Origin: CAZJQT01 sp964604415
GTDB lineage: Bacteria > Patescibacteriota > Saccharimonadia > Saccharimonadales > CAZJQT01
NCBI GenBank assembly: GCA_964604415.1
Contig: CAZRYT010000004.1
Span: 1-37,580 of the forward strand
DNA length: 37,580 bases
Reading direction: 5' to 3'
Positions 31,791 to 37,580 of this stretch are shown here, in pieces. The notes beneath the pieces were generated by a model, which ran no database searches, was not told where the DNA came from, and worked only from the letters and a program-made list of their open reading frames with translations. Every line of letters begins with the position of its first letter. The stretch's first letter is position 1. Made by a program: the position numbers and the translations under genes.

Positions 31791-32651
31791 ATGACAGACA
31801 CTACCGAGTCTACCAGTCAGCGTCTGGATCACTACTTAAGCCGCTTACACCCAGAAATCAGCCGCGGTTATTTGCAAAAGCTGATTGATGGCGGTGAGGT
31901 GCTAGTAAACAAAGTCCAGCAAAAGGCTAGTTACAAGCTGAAAAAGAACGACAATGTTAAAGTTTTGACCGATTTTAGCAAGCTAGGTAAGGTGCCAGAA
32001 TTAGACTTGCCGATTATTTATGAAGACAAAAATGTACTGGTTATCGATAAACCAGCTGGGATTCTTAGCCACGCTTTATCTAAATTCCACAACGAAGCCA
32101 GTGTCGCTAGCTTCTTACGGCAAAAACTGGGTGGCAAATCTGGTGACATACGTTTTGGTATAGTCCATAGACTGGATAGGGCAACTAGCGGTGTGATGAT
32201 CTGCGCCAAGAACCACCCAACTATGAGTTTTCTGCAGAAACAATTTTCAGCCCATAAAGTTGAAAAGACATACTTAGCCATTGTGCTTGGTCAACCAAAA
32301 CTATCAGAAGGTCTGATTGACGTTCCGCTGGAACGTAACCCCAAAATGCCAGCTCAATTCAGACCCGGATCGGCCGGTAAATCAGCTCAGACCATCTATA
32401 AGGTTATCCAAACCAACGACAAGTACAGCTTGCTTGAGCTAAAACCTAAGACTGGCCGCACTCACCAATTGCGTGTCCATATGAAGCACATAGGTCATTC
32501 AATAGTTGGCGATGTTTTATACAGCGGTGAAACTGCCGACAGATTATACTTGCATGCTTGGAAGCTAAGTATTTCCCTGCCTGAAGAGGGTAGGGCTGAT
32601 TTTGAGGCGCCCATCCCAAAAGAGTTTACTAATTACATCGAATTGCCATGA
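31791..32651 (+). CDS. RluA-family pseudouridine synthase
   Basis: 286 residues. An N-terminal S4 RNA-binding domain (RLDHYLSRLHPEISRGYLQK) precedes the catalytic domain. HRLDRATSGVMI holds the catalytic D129, and LLELKPKTGRTHQLRVHMKH is the other family signature. It isomerises uridines in rRNA; RluD-like is the best guess, but RluC- or RluB-type targets cannot be excluded. It begins 5 nt after trpS and overlaps the next gene by 4 nt. Confidence 0.93.
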   Translation: MTDTTESTSQRLDHYLSRLHPEISRGYLQKLIDGGEVLVNKVQQKASYKLKKNDNVKVLTDFSKLGKVPELDLPIIYEDKNVLVIDKPAGILSHALSKFHNEASVASFLRQKLGGKSGDIRFGIVHRLDRATSGVMICAKNHPTMSFLQKQFSAHKVEKTYLAIVLGQPKLSEGLIDVPLERNPKMPAQFRPGSAGKSAQTIYKVIQTNDKYSLLELKPKTGRTHQLRVHMKHIGHSIVGDVLYSGETADRLYLHAWKLSISLPEEGRADFEAPIPKEFTNYIELP

Positions 32652-33502
32652 AGCTAATATTGCACCCCCGTACTGAACTTGGCCTGAAACAGATGGCCGA
32701 CAACCAGCCTCAGGCAGTTTTGATAGCTGGCGCCAAGGGCTCAGGTAAAGCCGCTGCTGCTATTTACCTGGCGCAAATGCTACTCAGTAAACAGAACTTA
32801 GAAAACTACCCATATTTACTCCGTATAGCCCCAGCCAACAAGACAATTAGTATTGATGAGATTAGATCTATTAATGACTTTTTGAAGCGCAAAACTGTGG
32901 GCAGGAACTCACTCAGACGCGTAATTATCATAGAAGATGCTGATACTATGACTACTGAAGCCCAGAACTCTCTACTCAAAAACCTAGAAGAACCACCAGT
33001 TGATACTGCCGTCATCCTAACGGCCAGCGATACCCAAGCTTTGCTGGCAACCATAAGATCACGTGTCCAGACAATTGAAGTGTTACCGCTAAGTCTAGAC
33101 GTTCTGAAAACTACATTAGGCAAAGAACATGAAGTGAAATTAATCGAGCAAGCCTACTACATCAGCGATGGTCGTGCTGGCCTGGCGCTGGCTCTGCTAT
33201 CGGGTGATGACGAACACGAGCTGATAACAGCCATCAATGAAGCTAAAAACCTTCTCAAAGCTAGCCGCTATGAACGACTGGCCTTGGTCAATCAATTAAA
33301 CGAGCCTAGTAAGGTAAGTGTTTTGCTTGAGGGGCTACTTTGTATTACCAAATCTGGACTTAAGCTGGCTACTAATAACGGAGATTCAACACGCTCCAAA
33401 ACTTACCTTAAATTAGTGACGGCCGTCAATAAAGCACAGGCGCAAATTGCTAAGAATGTTTCTCCTAAGCTAGTACTAACTAATCTGTTCCTACTAATTT
33501 AA
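32648..33502 (+). CDS. holB: DNA polymerase III delta'-like clamp-loader ATPase
   Basis: 284 residues, ATGA overlap with the pseudouridine synthase. AAA+ features: Walker A-like GAKGSGKA (28-35), Walker B IIIEDADTM (~90-98), sensor/loop NSLLKNLEEPP, and SRVQ where clamp loaders often have SRC. The four-Cys zinc module normally between Walker A and the next strand is deleted. The C-terminal collar domain is present but diverged. It would load the beta clamp with DnaX and delta. holB is likely, though a short DnaX relative is possible. Confidence 0.82.
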   Translation: MKLILHPRTELGLKQMADNQPQAVLIAGAKGSGKAAAAIYLAQMLLSKQNLENYPYLLRIAPANKTISIDEIRSINDFLKRKTVGRNSLRRVIIIEDADTMTTEAQNSLLKNLEEPPVDTAVILTASDTQALLATIRSRVQTIEVLPLSLDVLKTTLGKEHEVKLIEQAYYISDGRAGLALALLSGDDEHELITAINEAKNLLKASRYERLALVNQLNEPSKVSVLLEGLLCITKSGLKLATNNGDSTRSKTYLKLVTAVNKAQAQIAKNVSPKLVLTNLFLLI

Positions 33503-33672
33503 TCACTCGTTTTGCACTTGGATGCAATGCAAGGCGCGGGCAAAGAGAACCGGAAGCGTACAGAGTAGTACGTTGAGGATGCTCTGCGGCCCAGCAACGA
33601 AGCAGTGCGCCAAGAGGCCAGCAGAGTCAGATGCTCTGCTTCTGAGCAGGCTGGCTGTTGCAAACGAGTGAT
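33502..33672 (+). repeat. Structured intergenic repeat, copy B
   Basis: ~171 bp, filling the gap between the delta'-like gene and the TPR gene. Ends ATCACTCGTTT (33502-33512) and AAACGAGTGAT (33662-33672) pair, with three more pairs after a bulged T. Hairpins: CGTAC/GTACG (33557-33561, 33568-33572); CTCTGCGGCC with GGCC-a-GCAGAG (33582-33591, 33616-33626); CTGCT/AGCAG (33636-33640, 33645-33649). It shares with copy A TGCAATGCAAGG (33523-33534), the GTACGTTGA segment, the middle-hairpin loop (33601-33616) and the last hairpin with TGAGCAGGCTG. Stem sequences differ but pairing is kept. Confidence 0.8.
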
Positions 33673-33676
33673 GTAG

Positions 33677-33682
33677 TATAAT
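33677..33682 (+). promoter_or_regulatory. -10 box of the TPR gene
   Basis: Perfect TATAAT five bases after repeat copy B and 9 nt before ATG 33692. No convincing -35 box; that region would fall inside the right end of the repeat. Confidence 0.5.
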
Positions 33683-33691
33683 TGAGCTCGC

Positions 33692-34345
33692 ATGTATGAA
33701 CTTGCTCTAGTATTAGGTTTTGGCATTTTAGCTTTGCGTAGCAGCAAAGTCAGGGAAGAAGACCTATCGCCGATTCCGCGTAAAATCAGCGATAAAGTTG
33801 GCCGGCTGTGGGACATTGCTCACCAAGGTATGCGCGAAAACCGTTTTTTGCGTGCTGAAAAAGCCCTATTAACTATCCTGAAGATTGATGAGAAAAATGC
33901 GGCTGCTTATAACCGCTTGGGCATTCTCTATGCCAAACAAAAAGAGTATAAAGACGCGATTGACTGCTTTGAAATTGCCAGCAGCATTGACCCGTCTGCC
34001 TCTAGCTTACATAACCTAGGACTTATTTATTACGAAACAGAAAACTACCCCAAGGCTGCTACAGCTTTTGAAGAAGCTCTCAAACTAGAAGAAGAGCTAG
34101 CCGCTAGGCACATTGCCTATGCTAAAGTTCAAGAAAAGATGGGCAATACCAAATTCATGATCCAGGAAATGGAGCGGGCCGTTGAGCTAGAACCCAACAA
34201 AGAAAGTTATTCACTACTGATGAACGCTTACCGCGGTGCCGGTATGGCCGCAGAAGCCGATCTGTTAGAGCAAAAAATTCATAAACTGATTGTGCCGGCT
34301 GGTAAACCTAAGCGCATCAACCGCGCCAAACGAGTAGTTATTTAG
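33692..34345 (+). CDS. Membrane-anchored tetratricopeptide-repeat protein
   Basis: 217 residues. A short hydrophobic N-terminus (MYELALVLGFGILALRS) acts as signal anchor. TPR units follow: AAYNRLGILYAKQKEYKDAI, then SLHNLGLIYYETENYPKAA and further helices to ~200, ending in a basic KPKRINRAKRVVI tail. TPRs bind partner proteins; none is indicated here. No ribosome-binding site; the leader would be only ~2 nt. The 3' end overlaps the convergent reverse gene by 8 bp. Confidence 0.85.
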   Translation: MYELALVLGFGILALRSSKVREEDLSPIPRKISDKVGRLWDIAHQGMRENRFLRAEKALLTILKIDEKNAAAYNRLGILYAKQKEYKDAIDCFEIASSIDPSASSLHNLGLIYYETENYPKAATAFEEALKLEEELAARHIAYAKVQEKMGNTKFMIQEMERAVELEPNKESYSLLMNAYRGAGMAAEADLLEQKIHKLIVPAGKPKRINRAKRVVI

Positions 34346-34817
34346 TCAGCTCAAAATAAGTCAGTGTAAAGGTCATTCCAGGAATAACCTTTAGATGGAC
34401 TTTGCCCAGATAGTGCCCTGGACTGGTTTCTACTATTTCATCAACGACAAACTTCAACCACCAGGGGTTACCGGGTTGGTTATAGTCAATTCTGAGTACC
34501 TTTAAGTTCTTGTCGCGCAAACCGTTTGCTATGGAAGTCTTAAACACATATCTTTGACCATCAACAAATTTATTAACTCCAGTCTGTTTATTAGCATCAA
34601 AAACTTTGCCTTGCCAATCCTTCCCAAGACCCGTGAAGGCGTGGCCCTTATAAAAACCATCAGGACTTGGATCTGGGATTTTACCACTCAAAAACAGCTT
34701 CTGGTTTGGGCTAGATTCAACCTGGTGTGTTTTTTGAGTTCCCAGAACAATCATGAAAACCAAACCAATAAGGGCTACAGCGGCTAAAGACAAAACGGCA
34801 ATTTTCAAAATATTCAC
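34338..34817 (-). CDS. Unknown membrane-anchored protein
   Basis: 159 residues on the reverse strand, GTG start at 34817-34815. One N-terminal membrane span (IAVLSLAAVALIGLVFMIVL) and an extracytoplasmic domain of ~130 residues with FYKGHAFTGLGKDWQGKVFD and YNQPGNPWWLKFVVDEIVET, ending in GHYLGKVHLKVIPGMTF. The pattern of Gly, Trp and beta-like stretches suggests a small barrel or lipocalin-like domain, but I cannot name a family. It lies 43 nt downstream of the hydrolase gene and may share its transcript. Confidence 0.72.
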   Translation of the reverse strand: MNILKIAVLSLAAVALIGLVFMIVLGTQKTHQVESSPNQKLFLSGKIPDPSPDGFYKGHAFTGLGKDWQGKVFDANKQTGVNKFVDGQRYVFKTSIANGLRDKNLKVLRIDYNQPGNPWWLKFVVDEIVETSPGHYLGKVHLKVIPGMTFTLTYFELTK

Positions 34818-34860
34818 CCACCCAGTATCTCATGAATTTGGTGCAGCATCATTGCTGAGG

Positions 34861-35529
34861 TCAGAACTTTTCTAATTCCTTCAAGTACTTAAGTATACTT
34901 TTGGGCTTAACAATTGTCTCAGTGATGATCGTCCGGTAGTGACCACCTCTTGTGCGGATTAGAGTAACGTTATTATACTGCCCCTGAAGCTCAACTTCTT
35001 CCACAACTTCCTCAGGGTTAATTATCTTATCGCGAAGTGGTAGCATCATAATTACACGTTTATCGTTCATTTCTCCGGGTGGAGTGTACATATTGACTGA
35101 TTGCCAAGCTTTTGCCAGTTGATCACGTGTCATGTTCCAGTCTGTTTTGAGTGATTTATTCGTGGGCAGCAATGATACATTTCCACCCGTAATCGCCAGT
35201 AGCTTGTTCAGTTCCTTGTGCCTTCTTATCATGTTATAGCCAGCTAACCCACCAATGCTGATCCCCACAAGCAAAAGTTCTTCACTGATTAGATGCTTTT
35301 CCTCCAAAAACTCATCGACTTCATCCATTAACTCAAGTAGTTCTTTTGGATTGTGCGAATTAAGGATTTTTTTGAAGTCTAGTGCATAGACTTTGTAGCC
35401 AGCGTTTCTCAGGACTTTAAGTTGTCTAGAAGCTTGCCAGGTGTAACCACCATAACCATGCATATAGACGATAGTTTTACCATTTGTTTTTTGTGGTGAA
35501 ATTTCAGTTATTGTCCGGATATGTTTCAT
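34861..35529 (-). CDS. Alpha/beta-hydrolase fold protein
   Basis: 222 residues, reverse strand. Catalytic triad visible: nucleophile S91 in GISIGG, acid D167 in PLRDKIINP, and H197 in RTRGGHYRT; HGYGG (24-28) supplies the oxyanion hole. No signal peptide, so probably a cytoplasmic esterase, lipase or acyl hydrolase. The substrate is unknown. The start ATG has no ribosome-binding site; a TATAAT lies ~65 bases upstream on this strand. Confidence 0.85.
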   Translation of the reverse strand: MKHIRTITEISPQKTNGKTIVYMHGYGGYTWQASRQLKVLRNAGYKVYALDFKKILNSHNPKELLELMDEVDEFLEEKHLISEELLLVGISIGGLAGYNMIRRHKELNKLLAITGGNVSLLPTNKSLKTDWNMTRDQLAKAWQSVNMYTPPGEMNDKRVIMMLPLRDKIINPEEVVEEVELQGQYNNVTLIRTRGGHYRTIITETIVKPKSILKYLKELEKF

Positions 35530-35594
35530 GAATATTTAAGCATTAGCGAATTGGTGCAGGGTGATACACAGTGTTATAACCTTGCTAAGGGGTA

Positions 35595-35623
35595 ATTATA
35601 GCGTGGTTACTGGGGTAAGGTAA
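35595..35623 (-). promoter_or_regulatory. Possible promoter of the hydrolase gene
   Basis: On the reverse strand: TTACCT (35623-35618), 17-bp spacer, perfect TATAAT (35600-35595). The -35 match is weak. It lies in the 99-bp gap after znuB. Confidence 0.4.
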
Positions 35624-35628
35624 AGATC

Positions 35629-36468
35629 TCATGCATTTCGTACGGTGGTGGTTTGGCTTGATGATTTAGGGTGACCGAGCAATCTTGCAACTATGTAAAT
35701 ACCAAAACTTATAAAGGTTATAGAAACACTTGATTTTATACTGCCGCTCGCTAGACTTATTAGTAATCCTCCAACACTGGCTATCAAAGCAAATACAATT
35801 GAGAATATCGTTACAGTGATGGGACGAGCAGATAATTTTTGTGCCGCGGCAGCGGGTGTGATAGCCAAACTCAAGACTAGTAGCGTACCTACTATCTGTG
35901 CAGCTTCGGTAACAGCAAAGGCTAAAACAATAAGGAACAAAAGACCAACGAGCCTGATCGGTACACCGCGTGCCTCAGCCACATCCGGATCGACTGAAGC
36001 AAACAGTAGCGGCCGATACATTATAAGCATTGCGGCTGTGGCCCCGATAGCAATCAAAACTAAAGCCCAAAGCTGGCCGTTACTTACTCCAAAAATATTG
36101 CCAAAAAGTATATTGGTGGCCTCTACGGCAAAGCCATGGTAAAAGCTGAGTAGTAAAACACCAAGTCCTAAGCCAAAAGCTAAAATAACACCAATAACCG
36201 TGTCACGCTCTCGCTCTCGTACACCCAGCAAGCCGATAACCGACGCAAAAATAAGTGTTCCACAGAGAGCGCCAGCCAGTGGATTATTGTTTACCAACAG
36301 TCCCGCTGCGGCACCCGTAAAAGCCAGCTCGCTGGTACCGTGTACTGCAAAGGCCATGCCGCGCATAATTACAAAAGGACCGATAATACCACATATTATT
36401 GCTACAACTATGGCCGCTAATAAAGCGTGCTGTGCAAACGCTTGTGATAAGTAAAAAGGTAGGTTCAT
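35629..36468 (-). CDS. znuB: Zinc/manganese-type ABC transporter permease
   Basis: 279 residues, reverse strand; ABC-3 family membrane subunit with about eight hydrophobic segments (e.g. LLAAIVVAIICGIIGPFVIM at the start). Family segments GTSELAFTGAAAGLLVNN and QIVGTLLVLSLAITPAAAAQ are present; the latter includes the loop that docks the ATPase. It overlaps znuC by four bases (ATGA). Metal choice (Zn or Mn) cannot be fixed from the permease. Confidence 0.92.
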   Translation of the reverse strand: MNLPFYLSQAFAQHALLAAIVVAIICGIIGPFVIMRGMAFAVHGTSELAFTGAAAGLLVNNNPLAGALCGTLIFASVIGLLGVRERERDTVIGVILAFGLGLGVLLLSFYHGFAVEATNILFGNIFGVSNGQLWALVLIAIGATAAMLIMYRPLLFASVDPDVAEARGVPIRLVGLLFLIVLAFAVTEAAQIVGTLLVLSLAITPAAAAQKLSARPITVTIFSIVFALIASVGGLLISLASGSIKSSVSITFISFGIYIVARLLGHPKSSSQTTTVRNA

Positions 36469-37301
36469 TTAGTAGACTCCAGCAAGTGATTGTCAATATG
36501 GTGGTGTCCGTTGTCATTGGTATTGACGACTACAATGCGGTCACGCAACTGTAATACATCCACGGGCGATCCATACAATTGACTTAAACACTCTGTAGTG
36601 AGCACTTCATCAGGTGTACCGATAGCCCACTTACCCTCGACTAGGTACAAAACGCGGTCTACTATATTCAAAACGGGGTTGATGTCATGCGTTACAAACA
36701 AGACTGCAGTGTTATAGCGTTTACGATAAGTGTTAATTAGTTCGCTTACAGCTTGCTGACTTTTGAGATCTAGTGACAACAGCGGCTCATCACATAGCAG
36801 TAGGGTTGGTGTGCTCAGCAAAGCCTGGGCAATTCGTAAACGCTGCTGCTCACCCCCCGAGAGCAATCCTATCGGTTTGTCGGCGTATTGTGTAGCGTTA
36901 ACTTCCTGGATGACCTCATCAACTCTTGCCCATGCAGCCTTATCATGACGCGCAAAGCCAAAACGATGACCGTCAAGACCAAAATGCACTAAGTCTCGGC
37001 CACGGATAGGTAGATCTTTATCAAAGGCACGCTGTTGCGGTATATAGCCAATTTCATTATTACCTTTATGAGGTGGAGCGCCTTGTATTTTTATAGTTCC
37101 GGCTGCAAGTTCATTTAAGCCTAGAAGCACTTTAAGCAAGCTGGTTTTACCTGTACCGTTTGGTCCTAATATAGCCAAAAACTCACCTGGCTCAACTGTT
37201 AGGTCCAAATCCTGCCATAACCGGTGTTTACCATAACGCAAAGCGCTATTTATTAGGTATACAACAGGCTCAGGGATGACCTTAGGTTTAGATTGTGCCA
37301 T
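36465..37301 (-). CDS. znuC: Zinc/manganese-type ABC transporter ATPase
   Basis: 278 residues, reverse strand. Walker A GPNGTGKT (46-53), Q-loop IGYIPQQRAF, signature LSGGEQQRLRIAQALL, Walker B LLLCDEPLLSLD and H-loop FVTHD are all intact. It powers uptake through ZnuB. The last ~20 residues extend past the domain and hold a His cluster (NGHHHIDNH), possibly a metal sensor or chaperone tail. The start codon directly follows the znuA stop. Confidence 0.93.
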   Translation of the reverse strand: MAQSKPKVIPEPVVYLINSALRYGKHRLWQDLDLTVEPGEFLAILGPNGTGKTSLLKVLLGLNELAAGTIKIQGAPPHKGNNEIGYIPQQRAFDKDLPIRGRDLVHFGLDGHRFGFARHDKAAWARVDEVIQEVNATQYADKPIGLLSGGEQQRLRIAQALLSTPTLLLCDEPLLSLDLKSQQAVSELINTYRKRYNTAVLFVTHDINPVLNIVDRVLYLVEGKWAIGTPDEVLTTECLSQLYGSPVDVLQLRDRIVVVNTNDNGHHHIDNHLLESTK

Positions 37302-37580
37302 CTAGCCCCCCAGTGCGCTTAGTAAGGCTTTGGCTTGGTCTAATTGCCAAGCCTGGTATGTATGTTCACTAGGTGGCAAGGTTTCAGTTACACCAACTAC
37401 CGGTATACCTGCTTGATTAGCCAAGTCACGAACATGCTGTGTAACAACACTGGTAGCCTGAGCGTTATAGAGTAGTACGCGTACTCCGTGGTTAGTCATC
37501 AATGAGTTTATTGCAGCTGTGTCGTTTGGGCTTGGGTCATTGCCATTTTCAATTGTACTTGCAAAGCCAACAGTTGTTTT
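37302..37580 (-). CDS. znuA: Metal ABC transporter substrate-binding protein, C-terminal part
   Basis: Reverse strand, cut by the right edge; 92 residues remain. TIENGNDPSPNDTAAINSL and VLLYNAQATS are the C-terminal-lobe signatures of the ZnuA/TroA family, and GVTETLPPSEHTYQAW is the typical end. The Asp in the first segment fits the conserved metal-ligand region. This lipoprotein-type receptor would capture the metal outside the membrane. It is transcribed before znuC and znuB; its promoter and any Zur site lie outside the window. Confidence 0.9.
   Translation of the reverse strand, partial: KTTVGFASTIENGNDPSPNDTAAINSLMTNHGVRVLLYNAQATSVVTQHVRDLANQAGIPVVGVTETLPPSEHTYQAWQLDQAKALLSALGG

Noticed and set aside
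33499..33816. Reverse-strand ORF across repeat copy B
   Set aside because: Covers the repeat and the start of the TPR gene; no start signals. A similar reverse ORF crosses copy A, as expected from shared repeat sequence.

Overview
The window is one end of a bacterial chromosome's core transcription/translation cluster (rpoBC, str, S10, spc and alpha operons in the usual order), followed by a small housekeeping block and a metal-transport operon. The organism is almost certainly a Candidate Phyla Radiation (Patescibacteria) bacterium, most likely Saccharibacteria (TM7). Evidence: rpmD (L30) is missing between rpsE and rplO, a reported CPR trait; adk and map are missing between secY and infA; spacing is very tight, with many TAATG and ATGA overlaps; and many tiny lineage-specific genes sit inside ribosomal operons. 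TGA is used as an ordinary stop, which argues against the UGA-recoding Gracilibacteria/Absconditabacteria. The genus cannot be fixed from this sequence alone.

Layout: 1-4559 rpoB (3' part) and rpoC; 4601-10652 rpsL, rpsG, fusA and tuf, interleaved with six small unknown genes; 10680-10703 a terminator; 10861-13760 rpsJ surrounded by six small unknown genes; 13763-13929 a structured repeat; 14088-23166 rplC to rplO; 23220-24713 secY; 24780-25505 an unknown membrane protein where adk/map usually sit; 25572-29781 infA, rpmJ, rpsM, rpsK, rpsD, rpoA, rplQ, rplM, rpsI; 29787-30401 a reverse-strand unknown gene; 30436-31785 a putative tryptophan attenuator, a 55-residue ORF and trpS; 31791-34345 an RluA-type pseudouridine synthase, a DNA polymerase III delta'-like gene, a second copy of the structured repeat and a TPR protein; 34338-37580 on the reverse strand two accessory genes and znuB, znuC and the end of znuA.

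Three themes stand out. First, regulation: a leaderless 20-codon peptide with one Trp codon, an antiterminator segment and an intrinsic terminator precede trpS, and several short genes have a -10 box ending 6-9 nt before the start codon, which implies leaderless mRNAs. Second, zinc economy: both RpoC zinc sites, L36, S14, S4 and the delta'-like protein lack the usual Cys ligands, and a Znu-type importer lies nearby. Third, two intergenic elements of about 170 bp share loops and hairpins but have different, internally complementary stems, the pattern expected of a selected RNA or DNA fold. EF-G with NKIN instead of NKxD, and RpoC with an altered trigger loop, also deserve attention.
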